64,000 nucleotides of DNA from an uncultured Pseudoxanthomonas sp. (lineage in GTDB: Bacteria; Pseudomonadota; Gammaproteobacteria; Xanthomonadales; Xanthomonadaceae): assembly GCA_946479745.1 (NCBI GenBank), contig CAMLGZ010000005.1, positions 62,001 through 126,000 on the forward strand, read 5' to 3'. The translations under genes were made by a program, and so were the position numbers. Positions 43,663 to 52,517 of the stretch are shown here, piece after piece. Every line of letters starts with the position of its first letter. The stretch's first letter is position 1. The notes below the pieces were generated by a model. That model had not been told where the DNA came from. It saw nothing but the letters and a program-made list of their open reading frames with translations, and did no database searches.

Positions 43663-43697
43663 CTACACTCCGGCCCAGTCCCTCCCGGCAGCCGCCC

Positions 43698-44756
43698 ATG
43701 CAGCAATCCATCCGCTACCTGACCACCGGCGACGGTGCGCGCCTGGCCTGGGCGTCGATGGGCACGGGCCAGCCGCTGGTGAAGGCAGCCAACTGGCTGA
43801 GCCATCTGGAATACGACCTGGAAAGTCCTATCTGGCGTCACTGGGCGCGTTTCTTCGGCAATCACTTCCGTTTCGTGCGTTATGACGAACGCGGTTGCGG
43901 CATGACCGGCGGCGATCCGCGCGGGCTGGACCTGGAGCATTGGCTGGGCGATCTGGAAGCGGTGGTGGAGGCTGCGGGAATCGAGCAACCGTTCGCCCTG
44001 ATGGGCATATCGCAGGGCGCGGCCGCGTGCGTGGCCTATGCGGTCAAGCATCCGCAGCGCGTTTCAAAACTGGTTCTGTACGGCGCCTACGCGCGTGGAC
44101 CCTACGAGCGCGGCGACGAGGAAAGCGCGCGCCTGTACCACGCCATCGCCGATATCGCACGGGTGGGCTGGGCCAACGAGAACCCGGTATTCCGCCAACT
44201 GTTCACCTCGCGCTTCATCCCCGAGGCCACCGAGGCGCAGGTGCAGTGGTTCAACGAACTGGCACGCACCACCACCACCGCCGAGGCCGCCGGTGCGCTG
44301 CTCGATTCGCGCGGCCACATCAACATCGTGTCGCTGCTGCAGCGGGTCACCGCGCCCACACTGGTCCTGCACGCACGCCAGGACGGCGTGGTGCCGCTGG
44401 AAGAAGGGCGTTTGCTGGCCGCAGGCATTCCGGATTCCCGGTTCGTCGAACTGGAATCGCGCAACCACGTGCTGCTGGAACACGAACCGGCGTGGGAACG
44501 TTTCTGCGCCGAAGTGCTGCAGTTCCTCGGCGACGGCTTCGGCGACAGCGATGCGCGGTTGGCGACGCTGACCGCGCGCGAACGCGAGATCGTCGCCGGC
44601 CTGGTCGCCGGCCGCAGCAATGCGCAGATCGCCGCGTCGCTGTTCATCAGCGACAAGACCGTGCGCAACGCGCTGACCCGCATCTTCGAAAAACTGGGCG
44701 TGCATTCGCGCACCCAGGCCATGGCCCTGCTGCGCGACGCGGATCTTGCACGCTGA
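43698..44756 (+). CDS. Alpha/beta hydrolase fused to a LuxR-type DNA-binding domain
   Basis: 352 residues. Residues 1-275 are an alpha/beta hydrolase: YDERGCGMTGG (oxyanion), nucleophile elbow MGISQGAAACVAY, a late acid in RQDGVVPLEEG and the His in ESRNHVLLEH. Residues 285-345 are a LuxR HTH: LTAREREIVAGLVAGRSNAQ and ISDKTVRNALTRIFEKLGVHSR. The layout suggests a regulator that binds or hydrolyses a small ligand. It is divergent from mddA with two operator-like repeats between. Confidence 0.88.
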   Translation: MQQSIRYLTTGDGARLAWASMGTGQPLVKAANWLSHLEYDLESPIWRHWARFFGNHFRFVRYDERGCGMTGGDPRGLDLEHWLGDLEAVVEAAGIEQPFALMGISQGAAACVAYAVKHPQRVSKLVLYGAYARGPYERGDEESARLYHAIADIARVGWANENPVFRQLFTSRFIPEATEAQVQWFNELARTTTTAEAAGALLDSRGHINIVSLLQRVTAPTLVLHARQDGVVPLEEGRLLAAGIPDSRFVELESRNHVLLEHEPAWERFCAEVLQFLGDGFGDSDARLATLTAREREIVAGLVAGRSNAQIAASLFISDKTVRNALTRIFEKLGVHSRTQAMALLRDADLAR

Positions 44757-45270
44757 AGCGATCTCTACAAGGGCAACGCATTGCAGGAACAGGTATTCGT
44801 TCTGTCCGAAGCGAGTGCGCGCAGATATCCCTCCCTCGCCCGGGCTGGGTGCGGCCGGGTTGGACTAAGCGCATTCATTAACCCAAAAACGCCCGGACAG
44901 CTTCGACGACAGCCCCTGAGCTTTCCGTAACATCGTTGGGATTATGCTCGGACCCGATCCCGCCAATCCGTCGTTGTGGCACGAAACCGGGAGCGACGGA
45001 TTACCACGATGTACGCCTGCCGGAACCGGCCATTCGACGTCGAGGCCCTCAAGGTTCCCGTCGGTCTGAATAATGCGTTCGCCAAGCAGCCGCCCTTTGC
45101 CTGAGCTGCTCTCTCAACGGCTACGGTCCGGGCACATACGACTTGCCTGTCCGGTTATGGCATAGGCAAGCCGTCTACCGCTTTCAATGCGTCGTTACGC
45201 AGAACCAGTCCGTCTGCGTTGACGGCCGCTCCTTCACGACGGATGCCGCTTCTGGCATAAGGTGTTACTC
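44757..45270. other. Gene-poor gap before the metal-dependent hydrolase
   Basis: 514 bases with no coding frame I accept. One inverted repeat stands out: AATCCGTCG and CGACGGATT at 44965-45002. Otherwise nothing recognised. Confidence 0.4.
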
Positions 45271-46134
45271 ATGAACGAAACCATCACTCCCCGCCGCTTC
45301 GTATCGAAGATGGATTCCGATATTCCCAAGCACTGGTTGCCGGGAAACGAAGTCGTCTCTTCCCTCCTCAACGCCTACACCATCCTGGTACCCGCCAACG
45401 AGGGCTTTTACGTACGCACCCTGAAGGCCTGCATGCCGGGCCTGCACGACGAGCAACTGCGCGAGCGCTGCACGCAGTTCATCCATCAGGAAGCGCAGCA
45501 CGGCGTGGCCCATGTGCGCTACTGGGAGAACCTGGACGAACAGGGTTACCGGTTCCGTGCGTTCGAGCGCAACGTGGACAAACTGGTGTTCCGCACCATG
45601 GAGAAGGTGGGCCCGCTGTGGTTGCGGGTGTCGCTGGTCAGTTGCGTGGAGCACATCAATGCCTATGTGGGCCACGAATTCCTTTCCCAGGACCTGCTGG
45701 CCGACGCCGATCCGAGAATCAAGGACCTGATGGAGTGGCACTTCGCCGAAGAGATCGAGCACCGGCGCGTGGCGTTCGATCTATTGCAGCATTTATCGCC
45801 CAGCTATCCGGTCAGGGCGCTTGGGTTCGCGCTGACGGTGGGTTTGTTCTACCTGCTGATGGGCGGCCAGGCGATCGCCCTGCTGCGCCAGGACGGACTG
45901 TTATGGCGTAAGAAAACCTGGATGCAGATCCGCTCGCATCTGGGCGCGGGCCATCACATGTTCAAGCGCACGCTGAAGCATTTGCTGGATTACCTGCGGC
46001 CCGGCTTCCATCCTTCGCAAATGGCCGACGATGCGATGGCCGAGAAGGTGTTGATGCGACTGGCGGCCACCGCGCCTCCGACGGTCGTCGTCACCCGGCG
46101 CGCGCAGCGCGGCGCATGGGAGCAAGCCGCCTGA
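45271..46134 (+). CDS. Predicted metal-dependent hydrolase (PF10118, ferritin-like)
   Basis: 287 residues. Conserved metal-ligand blocks for a helical di-metal site: PANEGFYVRTLKA, FIHQEAQHGVAHVRYW, VSCVEHINAYVGHEF and WHFAEEIEHRRVAFD. The middle (about 190-215) is a hydrophobic segment, so membrane association is likely. The family is uncharacterised; members have been named from structure alone. The ATG at 45271 follows AAGGTG. Copies C and B of the structured element lie downstream. Confidence 0.8.
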   Translation: MNETITPRRFVSKMDSDIPKHWLPGNEVVSSLLNAYTILVPANEGFYVRTLKACMPGLHDEQLRERCTQFIHQEAQHGVAHVRYWENLDEQGYRFRAFERNVDKLVFRTMEKVGPLWLRVSLVSCVEHINAYVGHEFLSQDLLADADPRIKDLMEWHFAEEIEHRRVAFDLLQHLSPSYPVRALGFALTVGLFYLLMGGQAIALLRQDGLLWRKKTWMQIRSHLGAGHHMFKRTLKHLLDYLRPGFHPSQMADDAMAEKVLMRLAATAPPTVVVTRRAQRGAWEQAA

Positions 46135-46199
46135 GCACGCAGCCTGAGCACGCTTCCGTACGCACGGTGTCGCCGGGCTTTGCCTTAGCTATGGAACGT

Positions 46200-46319
46200 C
46201 AAAAGCGTTTCGCGCGTTGCGCGAGTCACTTTCTTTGTCTGTGCAAAGAAAGTAACCAAAGAAACACACCCTAACGTCGCGCCCGGCGATGAAGCTGCCG
46301 GGTCCGCAAGCAGGCCGGG
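46200..46319 (-). repeat. Covarying structured element, copy C (truncated, inverted)
   Basis: The minus strand carries the 3' half of the element: the 3' strand of the closing stem (46306-46319), the CCCGGC/GCCGGG hairpin (46282-46302, loop AGCTTCATC), ACTTTCTTTG/CAAAGAAAGT (46228-46253) and CGCGC/GCGCG (46211-46223), then the tail to 46200. The 5' half is missing. Confidence 0.85.
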
Positions 46320-46432
46320 AGGTGGGATCAAGAGCAAAAGCTGGCTGCTGATGGATTTGGCGTTTTTTTTTGGCAGCAACCTAAAGTAGAGGCAATGCTT
46401 GCCGCCGTTGCCGTTGCCGTTGATTCTCAAAG

Positions 46433-46650
46433 CCCCGTGAGGCGCGGCATGCGAATTGGGTAAACCCGAAGGGCGGCGCACAAGGATGTGCGCCGTTTCC
46501 GTAGGCGCAGGATGCGCCTTACGGAAATTCCCAATTCGCATGCGAACCCAACAGCTTCATCGTTGGGCGCGCCGTAGGGCGGCTTTCTTTTGGTTACTTT
46601 TCTTTGCCGTTCAAAGAAAAGTGACTCGCGCTACGCGCGAAACGCTTTTG
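46433..46650 (+). repeat. Covarying structured element, copy B
   Basis: Full copy. Closing stem 46447-46460 with 46530-46543 (14 perfect pairs). Inner hairpins GGCGCAC/GTGCGCC (46475-46494, loop AAGGAT) and TTTCCGTAGGCGC with GCGCCTTACGGAAA (46496-46527). CCCAAC/GTTGGG (46547-46567, loop AGCTTCATC), ACTTTTCTTTG/CAAAGAAAAGT (46596-46622) and CGCGC/GCGCG (46627-46639). It faces copy C head to head about 110 bases apart. Confidence 0.88.
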
Positions 46651-46698
46651 CTTTGTTCTGACAGATGACACCAAGAGCGCCCCCATCCGCCTTCGGCA

Positions 46699-46792
46699 CC
46701 TTCCCCCGTAAACGGGGGAAGGGTTGGCAAATTGAAGTCAGCGCGAAGAGCTCCGGCATCAAGCAGGCTCTTCCCCGCAAGCGGGAGAAGAG
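46699..46792. repeat. Two hairpins downstream of glmS
   Basis: CCTTCCCCCG/CGGGGGAAGG at 46699-46722 and CTCTTC..GC/GC..GAAGAG at 46768-46792. The second lies four bases beyond the glmS stop and may act as its terminator, although no T run follows on that strand. Confidence 0.55.
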
Positions 46793-46795
46793 CTC

Positions 46796-48622
46796 TTATT
46801 CCACAGTAACGCTCTTGGCCAGATTTCGCGGCTTGTCCACATCGGTGCCGCGCGCCAAAGCCGTGTGGTAGGCCAGCAGCTGCACCGGAATGGTGTGCAC
46901 GATGGGGCTCAGCACACCGGCATGGCGCGGCGTGCGGATGACGTGCACGCCCTCGGATTCGCTGAAGTTGCTGTCCTGGTCGGTGAACACGAATAGTTCG
47001 CCGCCGCGCGCACGCACCTCCTGCATGTTGGATTTCACTTTCTCCAGCAGCTTGTCGTTGGGCGCGATCACCACCACCGGCATTGCCGCATCCACCAGCG
47101 CCAGCGGACCGTGCTTGAGCTCGCCGGCCGGATACGCCTCGGCGTGGATATAGGAGATTTCCTTCAACTTCAACGCGCCTTCCAGGGCGATGGGATAGTG
47201 CAGGCCGCGGCCCAGGAACAGCGCGTTCTGCTTGCTGGCGAATTTTTCCGCCCATAGCGCGATCTGCGGCTCCAGGTTCAGCGCATGCTGCACGCTGCCG
47301 GGCAGGAAGCGCAGCTGTTCCAGGTAGTCGGCTTCATCGGCGGCACTGACATTCCCGCGCAGCTTGCCCAGCACCACGCACAACTGGAACAACGCCGCCA
47401 GCTGGGTGGTGAAAGCCTTGGTGGAAGCCACTCCGATCTCGGCCCCGGCGCGCGTGTAGCAGACCAATTCGCTGGCGCGCGGGATTGCGCTTTCCGGCAC
47501 GTTGCAGATCGACAGCGTGTGCTTGTGGCCCAGGGACTTGGCGTACTTCAGCGCCTCCATCGTGTCCAGGGTTTCGCCGGACTGCGAAATGGTGACGATG
47601 AGGTGCTTGGGATTGGCGTACGCGGCGCGGTAGCGGTATTCGCTGGCGATTTCCACCGAACACGGCAGGCCCGCGATGGCCTCCATCCAGTAGCGCGCGG
47701 TCAGGCCGGCGTAATAGCTGGTGCCGCAGGCCAGTATCTGCACGCCTTCGATTTCGCGCAGCACCGCGTCGGCGTTCTTGCCGAACAGTTCCGCCGAGAA
47801 ACCGCCGTCGATCACCGCTTCGATCGTATCGGCAAGGGCGCGCGGTTGTTCATGGATTTCCTTCTGCATGAAATGGCGGTACGGACCCAGCTCCAGCGAA
47901 GCCAGCGACACGTCCGATACATGCACTTCGCGTGCGATTTCGGCATTGGCCGCATCGAACACGCGCACGCCGTCGCGGCGGACTTCGGCGGTGTCGCCTT
48001 CCTCCAGGAAGATCACCCGGCGGGTGGCCTGCAGAATCGCCGAGACATCGGAGGCGACGAAGTTCTCGCCTTCCCCCAAACCGATCAGCAACGGGCAACC
48101 CATGCGCGCGCAGACCATGCGGTCCGGTTCCTTGCGGCTGACCACGGCCAGCGCGTAGGCGCCGGTCAGGTCCTTGACCGCCCGCTGCAGCGCGGCGAGC
48201 AGATCGTTGCCTTCCTTCAGATAGTGGTGGATGAGGTGCGCGATGACCTCGGTGTCGGTCTGCGATTCGAACTGGTAGCCCAGCCCGCGCAGGCGTTCGC
48301 GCTGCTCCTCGTGGTTTTCGATGATGCCGTTATGGACCAGGGCCACGCCCTGGCTGATGTGCGGGTGGGCGTTGGCTTCGGTGACACCGCCATGGGTGGC
48401 CCAGCGCGTATGGCCGATGCCCAGCTGGGCGTGGAAGCCCTCGGCCAGTGCGGCGCTTTCCATCTCGGCCACGCGCCCGGTGCGGCGCACGCGGCGCACG
48501 TCGCGTTCTTCGACCACGGCAATGCCGGCCGAGTCGTAACCGCGGTATTCCAGCCGCTTCAGTCCTTCGATGAGTACTGGAACCACATCGCGATCCGCGA
48601 TCGCGCCAACGATGCCGCACAT
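46796..48622 (-). CDS. glmS: Glutamine-fructose-6-phosphate aminotransferase
   Basis: 608 residues, full length. N-terminal glutaminase domain: [18 protein letters not shown] (catalytic Cys after Met), [26 protein letters not shown] and NHEEQRERL. Two SIS domains: [30 protein letters not shown], and the C-terminal LAKSVTVE. First step of UDP-GlcNAc synthesis; glmU is at 59538. The upstream open frame to 49324 overlaps the adaptor gene and is not real. No glmS ribozyme was seen. Confidence 0.97.
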   Translation of the reverse strand: MCGIVGAIADRDVVPVLIEGLKRLEYRGYDSAGIAVVEERDVRRVRRTGRVAEMESAALAEGFHAQLGIGHTRWATHGGVTEANAHPHISQGVALVHNGIIENHEEQRERLRGLGYQFESQTDTEVIAHLIHHYLKEGNDLLAALQRAVKDLTGAYALAVVSRKEPDRMVCARMGCPLLIGLGEGENFVASDVSAILQATRRVIFLEEGDTAEVRRDGVRVFDAANAEIAREVHVSDVSLASLELGPYRHFMQKEIHEQPRALADTIEAVIDGGFSAELFGKNADAVLREIEGVQILACGTSYYAGLTARYWMEAIAGLPCSVEIASEYRYRAAYANPKHLIVTISQSGETLDTMEALKYAKSLGHKHTLSICNVPESAIPRASELVCYTRAGAEIGVASTKAFTTQLAALFQLCVVLGKLRGNVSAADEADYLEQLRFLPGSVQHALNLEPQIALWAEKFASKQNALFLGRGLHYPIALEGALKLKEISYIHAEAYPAGELKHGPLALVDAAMPVVVIAPNDKLLEKVKSNMQEVRARGGELFVFTDQDSNFSESEGVHVIRTPRHAGVLSPIVHTIPVQLLAYHTALARGTDVDKPRNLAKSVTVE

Positions 48623-48672
48623 GTATGACCGTTCCTGTCTTCTGGGTGTCCAGTGTAAACGCCGAAACCGCG

Positions 48673-48723
48673 GCGGACCGTCCGCACGGACGCCGAAAGT
48701 GTCCGCGCGGACACTATGTCCGC
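48673..48723 (+). promoter_or_regulatory. GTCCGC palindrome cluster upstream of the sigma-54 promoter
   Basis: GTCCGCACGGAC (48680-48691) and GTCCGCGCGGAC (48701-48712, extended to the perfect 16-mer GTGTCCGCGCGGACAC at 48699-48714) are 21 bases apart, two helical turns. Half-sites flank them (GCGGAC at 48673, GTCCGC at 48718). They sit 65-105 bases upstream of the expected start of transcription, where enhancer-binding proteins bind. Confidence 0.75.
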
Positions 48724-48755
48724 CGAATATTTCTTTTTTATTCAACCACTTGCGA

Positions 48756-48773
48756 TTGGCACAACCATTGCTT
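48756..48773 (+). promoter_or_regulatory. Sigma-54 promoter of the efflux operon
   Basis: TTGGCACAACCATTGC has GG (48758-48759) and GC (48770-48771) with exactly ten bases between, an excellent match to the sigma-54 (-24/-12) consensus TGGCAC-N5-TTGC. Transcription should start near 48782, about 37 bases before the ATG. Confidence 0.88.
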
Positions 48774-48818
48774 TGGTTATGACATCCAAGACCTAGCCTA
48801 CGGACACCCGACCGCCCC

Positions 48819-50114
48819 ATGGAAACCCGCGACCCCTTCCGCATCCGCGACACCTCGGCCCAGGACCATGCGATCAAGCCGGTGGCTTCGGCCCGACGCG
48901 ATCGCAAGCCCTGGCTGATCGGCGGCATCGCCGGTGCAGCAGTACTGGCGCTGGCGGTGTGGGTGATCGGCGGCTGGATGTCTGGCGGACGCTCGTTCGA
49001 CGCCTCCCGGGTGCGCGTGGCCGAAGTCACCCGCGGCGACCTGGTGCGGGATATCTCGGCCGACGGCCGGGTCATCGCCGCCAACAGCCCGACCCTGTAC
49101 GCCATCGCCGGCGGCACGGTCGCCCTCAAGGTGGTGGCGGGCGACGTGGTCAAGAAGGGCCAGGCACTGGCCGAAATCGACAGTCCAGAGCTGCGCAGCA
49201 AGCTGGCCCAGGAAGGTTCGACTTTGGCCAGCATGGAAGCCGAAGCCAGCCGCGCCCTCCTGGACGCGCAGATCACCCGCTCCACGGCTTCCAAGTTGCT
49301 GGACCAGGCGCAGATCGAACGCACCGCCGCCCAGCGCGACCTGGAACGCTACCAGCGCGCCTACGAAGGCGGCGCCGTCTCGCAGAACGAATACGCCAAG
49401 GCGCAGGACGAACTGAAGAAAGCCGACATCGGCCTGGCCGCCGCCCGCAAGGATTCCGGACTGCAGGGCGAAGGCGCCGGCCTGGACTCGCGCAACAAGC
49501 GCCTGCTCGCCGACCGCCAGCGCGCGGTGGTCACCGAGCTGCAGCGCCAGGTCGATGCGCTGACCGTGCGCGCACCTTTCGATGGCCAGATCGGCCAGGT
49601 GCAGATTCCGCAGGGAACCATCGTCGCCACCAACGGGCCGATCCTGAGCGTGGTCGACCTGAGCCTGTTCGAAGTAGAGATCAAGGTCCCGGAGAGTTTC
49701 GCCCGCGACCTGGCCATCGGCATGCCGGCGCAGATCACCAGCAACAGCATCCAATATGCCGCGCAGGTTTCGGCGGTATCGCCGGAAGTGGTCAGCGGCG
49801 AGGTCAACGCGCGCCTGCGCTTCGCCCAGGGCAAGCAGCCACCGGGGCTGCGCCAGAATCAGCGCCTGTCCGCACGCATCGTGCTGGATACGCGCCGCAA
49901 CGTAATGATGGTCGAACGCGGTTCGTTCCTCGAACAGGACGGTGGCCGTTTCGCCTATGTGGTCGATGGCAGCAACGCCGTGCGCCGTCCGATCCAGACC
50001 GGCGTCAGCAGCCTGGGCGCGGTGGAAATCGTCTCCGGCCTGCAGCCCGGCGAAAAAATCGTCGTCTCCGGCACCGACCAGTTCGGAGATGCTGAACGCG
50101 TGACGATCCACTGA
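48819..50114 (+). CDS. Periplasmic adaptor (HlyD/MacA type) of an ABC efflux system
   Basis: 431 residues: one N-terminal membrane helix (about 33-53), a biotinyl-lipoyl-like half ([21 protein letters not shown]), a long coiled coil (about 125-225), then the second lipoyl half ([20 protein letters not shown]) and a membrane-proximal beta domain. It links the inner-membrane ATPase/permease to an outer-membrane channel. It is the first gene of the sigma-54-driven operon. A REP cluster lies between it and the ATPase. Confidence 0.88.
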   Translation: METRDPFRIRDTSAQDHAIKPVASARRDRKPWLIGGIAGAAVLALAVWVIGGWMSGGRSFDASRVRVAEVTRGDLVRDISADGRVIAANSPTLYAIAGGTVALKVVAGDVVKKGQALAEIDSPELRSKLAQEGSTLASMEAEASRALLDAQITRSTASKLLDQAQIERTAAQRDLERYQRAYEGGAVSQNEYAKAQDELKKADIGLAAARKDSGLQGEGAGLDSRNKRLLADRQRAVVTELQRQVDALTVRAPFDGQIGQVQIPQGTIVATNGPILSVVDLSLFEVEIKVPESFARDLAIGMPAQITSNSIQYAAQVSAVSPEVVSGEVNARLRFAQGKQPPGLRQNQRLSARIVLDTRRNVMMVERGSFLEQDGGRFAYVVDGSNAVRRPIQTGVSSLGAVEIVSGLQPGEKIVVSGTDQFGDAERVTIH

Positions 50115-50158
50115 CCTGCACATGAGCCCTTCGATTCCAATGCGCATTCCCCTATCCC

Positions 50159-50291
50159 CATTCGTGGTGAGCTTGTCGAAGATCCCGTTCGTGGTGAGCT
50201 TGTCGAACCACGCTCTTGGCATGAAGCCAAAAGACGAAGGCTCTGAAACATCGCGCGAACAGCGTGGTTCGACAAGCTCACCACGAACGGG
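50159..50291. repeat. TTCGTGGTGAGC-family REP cluster inside the efflux operon
   Basis: Two direct units (TTCGTGGTGAGCTTGTCGAA at 50161 and 50188) and one inverted unit (50263-50290). Same family as 35774-35932. It is located between adaptor and ATPase genes of one operon, so transcripts carry a large hairpin. Confidence 0.85.
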
Positions 50292-50361
50292 TTTATTTAT
50301 TTCGTAGTTCTTCAAACAGATTTTCTTCCGTCTCTCTTCAAGCCCAACAAAGGAAACCCCG

Positions 50362-51078
50362 ATGCTAGACATGCGCCAGGTCACCAAGGTTTACCGCACC
50401 GCGATGGTCGAAACGCACGCGCTGCGTTCGCTCGATCTGCATGTGAAGGAAGGCGAGTTCGTCGCCGTCACCGGTCCCTCGGGTTCGGGCAAGACCACTT
50501 TCCTCAACATCGCCGGCTTGCTGGAGAATTTCACCGGCGGGGAATTCGTGCTGGACGGCGAAAACGTCAAAGGCCTGTCCGACGATGCGCGCAGCCGCCT
50601 GCGCAACCAGAAGATCGGTTTCATCTTCCAGGGCTTCAACCTGATTCCCGACCTCAACCTGTTCGATAACGTCGATGTTCCACTGCGCTACCGCGGCATG
50701 CCCGCCAGCGAACGCAAGCAACGCATCGAGGAAGCGCTGGGCCAGGTGGGCCTGGGTTCGCGCATGAAGCATTTCCCGGCCGAACTCTCCGGCGGTCAGC
50801 AGCAGCGCGTGGCCATCGCCCGCGCACTGGCCGGCAATCCGCGTCTGCTGCTGGCCGACGAACCGACCGGCAACCTGGACTCGCAGATGGCGCGCGGCGT
50901 GCTGGAATTGCTGGAAGACATCAACTCCAAAGGCACCACCATCATCATGGTGACCCACGACCCGGAACTGGCCGCACGCGCGCAGCGCAACGTGCACATT
51001 GTGGATGGCATGGCCACCGATCTGTCGATCGAGCCCAGTCTGATCCGCGTGGCGCAGTCCGCCGAAGCCACATTGTAG
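50362..51078 (+). CDS. ABC transporter ATP-binding protein (MacB/LolD type)
   Basis: 238 residues. GPSGSGKTTFLNI (Walker A), Q-loop FIFQGFNLIPDLNLFDNV, LSGGQQQRVAIARALAG (signature) and LLADEPTGNLDS (Walker B), VTHDP (H switch). It belongs to the MacB/LolD subgroup that powers FtsX-like permeases. AAAGGAAA precedes the ATG; the permeases follow after a REP pair. Confidence 0.93.
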   Translation: MLDMRQVTKVYRTAMVETHALRSLDLHVKEGEFVAVTGPSGSGKTTFLNIAGLLENFTGGEFVLDGENVKGLSDDARSRLRNQKIGFIFQGFNLIPDLNLFDNVDVPLRYRGMPASERKQRIEEALGQVGLGSRMKHFPAELSGGQQQRVAIARALAGNPRLLLADEPTGNLDSQMARGVLELLEDINSKGTTIIMVTHDPELAARAQRNVHIVDGMATDLSIEPSLIRVAQSAEATL

Positions 51079-51080
51079 TA

Positions 51081-51144
51081 GTAGGGCGGGCACTGCCCGC
51101 CTCTGGACCAACCTGTACAAAGCGGCGGGCAGTGCCCGCCCTAC
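51081..51144. repeat. GTAG-type REP pair, GGGCGGGCACTGCCCGCC subtype
   Basis: Arms GTAGGGCGGGCACTGCCCGC and the inverse. It sits between ATPase and permease genes, starting three bases after the ATPase stop. Confidence 0.85.
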
Positions 51145-51154
51145 GGAGAGAAAC

Positions 51155-52465
51155 ATGTTCGGCTACTACTTCAAACTCGCTCTGCGCAGTTTCAAACGCA
51201 ACAAGGTGCTGACCGCGCTGATGGTGCTGGCGATCGCGCTGGGCATCGGCGCCAGCATGACCACGCTGACCGTGTTCTACGTATTGTCCGGCGATCCGAT
51301 ACCGCAGAAGAGCGGCAAGCTGTTCTATGTGCAGATGGATCCGGCGACGATGGACGGCTACGTCGCGGGCGAAGACCCCCAGAGCCAGATGACGCGCTTC
51401 GATTCGGAAGCCTTGCTGCGCGAAAAGCGCGGCGACCGCCAGGCGATGATGTCCGCAGGCGGGCTGGCGATCCAACCCGAGAAACAGGGCATGACCCCGT
51501 TCACGGTCGAATCGCGCTATACCTCCAGCGATTTCTTCGACATGTTCGACGTTCCGTTCGCCTATGGCCAGGGCTGGGGGGTGAAGGAGGACGAGGCGCG
51601 CGAGCGGGTGGCGGTGATCACCAAGGACCTCAACGACAAGCTGTTCGGCGGCAACAGCGTCGGCAAGAGCATCCGCCTCAACGAGCATGAGTTCCGCATC
51701 ATCGGCGTGACCGAAAAGTGGCGCCCGACACCGCGCTTCTTCGATCTCACCCAGAGCCACTACGGCGAGGGCGAGGAGGTCTACCTCCCCTTCTCCACTT
51801 CGCGTGCGCTTAAATTGGGAAGCAGCGGCGACATGACCTGCTGGGGGGATGATCCGAACGACGACCCCGAAGGTTCCAACGGCCTCAACGCACCCTGTGC
51901 GTGGATCCAGTACTGGGTGCAGCTGGACAGCGCGGAGAAGGAAGCGGCCTATCGCCAGTATCTGATCAACTACTCCGATCAGCAGCGCAAAGCCGGTCGC
52001 TTCGAACGGCCTACCAAAACGCGACTGAGCGACGTCATGACGTGGCTGGACTACAACAAGGTAGTACCGGGCGACGTGCGTCTGCAGACCTGGCTGGCCT
52101 TCGGTTTCCTGCTGGTGTGCCTGTTGAATACGGTGGGGCTGCTGTTGGCCAAGTTCCTGCGCCGCGGCAGCGAGATCGGCGTGCGGCGTGCGCTTGGAGC
52201 GTCGCGCCGGGCCATCTTCATGCAATGCCTGGTGGAGGCGGGCACGGTAGGAATCGCAGGCGGAATACTGGGCCTGGGCCTGGCGATGCTGGGCCTTTGG
52301 GCAGTACGCCAGCAGCCGTCCGACTATGCCTCGCTGGCGCATCTGAACCCGGCGATGCTGGTGACGACTTTGGTCCTGGCCATCGTCGCCAGCTTGCTGG
52401 CGGGGCTGCTGCCTGCCTGGAGCGCGATGCAGGTCACGCCGGCCATCCAGCTCAAATCGCAGTGA
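51155..52465 (+). CDS. MacB/FtsX-type ABC permease 1
   Basis: 436 residues: one N-terminal helix (VLTALMVLAIALGIGASMTT), a large periplasmic domain and three C-terminal helices with the FtsX signature RRGSEIGVRRALGASRRAIFMQCLVEA. The periplasmic part contains FTVESRYTSSDFFDMFDVPF typical of MacB_PCD. With the ATPase and adaptor it would expel an unknown substrate. GGAGAG precedes the ATG. Confidence 0.9.
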   Translation: MFGYYFKLALRSFKRNKVLTALMVLAIALGIGASMTTLTVFYVLSGDPIPQKSGKLFYVQMDPATMDGYVAGEDPQSQMTRFDSEALLREKRGDRQAMMSAGGLAIQPEKQGMTPFTVESRYTSSDFFDMFDVPFAYGQGWGVKEDEARERVAVITKDLNDKLFGGNSVGKSIRLNEHEFRIIGVTEKWRPTPRFFDLTQSHYGEGEEVYLPFSTSRALKLGSSGDMTCWGDDPNDDPEGSNGLNAPCAWIQYWVQLDSAEKEAAYRQYLINYSDQQRKAGRFERPTKTRLSDVMTWLDYNKVVPGDVRLQTWLAFGFLLVCLLNTVGLLLAKFLRRGSEIGVRRALGASRRAIFMQCLVEAGTVGIAGGILGLGLAMLGLWAVRQQPSDYASLAHLNPAMLVTTLVLAIVASLLAGLLPAWSAMQVTPAIQLKSQ

Positions 52466-52517
52466 ATCGAATCGCCATGAATCTTGTCGAAATCACGATA
52501 TAGAACGGAGAACCACC

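Noticed and set aside
37157..46650. Retron or group II intron RNA for the structured element
   Set aside because: No reverse transcriptase gene or intron domain V/VI pattern near any copy; kept as an unknown structured element.
48600..48818. glmS ribozyme or riboswitch upstream of glmS
   Set aside because: No conserved ribozyme core; that element is a feature of Gram-positive glmS leaders.
48623..49324. N-terminal extension of glmS
   Set aside because: GlmS must begin at Met-Cys for its glutaminase; the extension overlaps the sigma-54 promoter and the adaptor gene.
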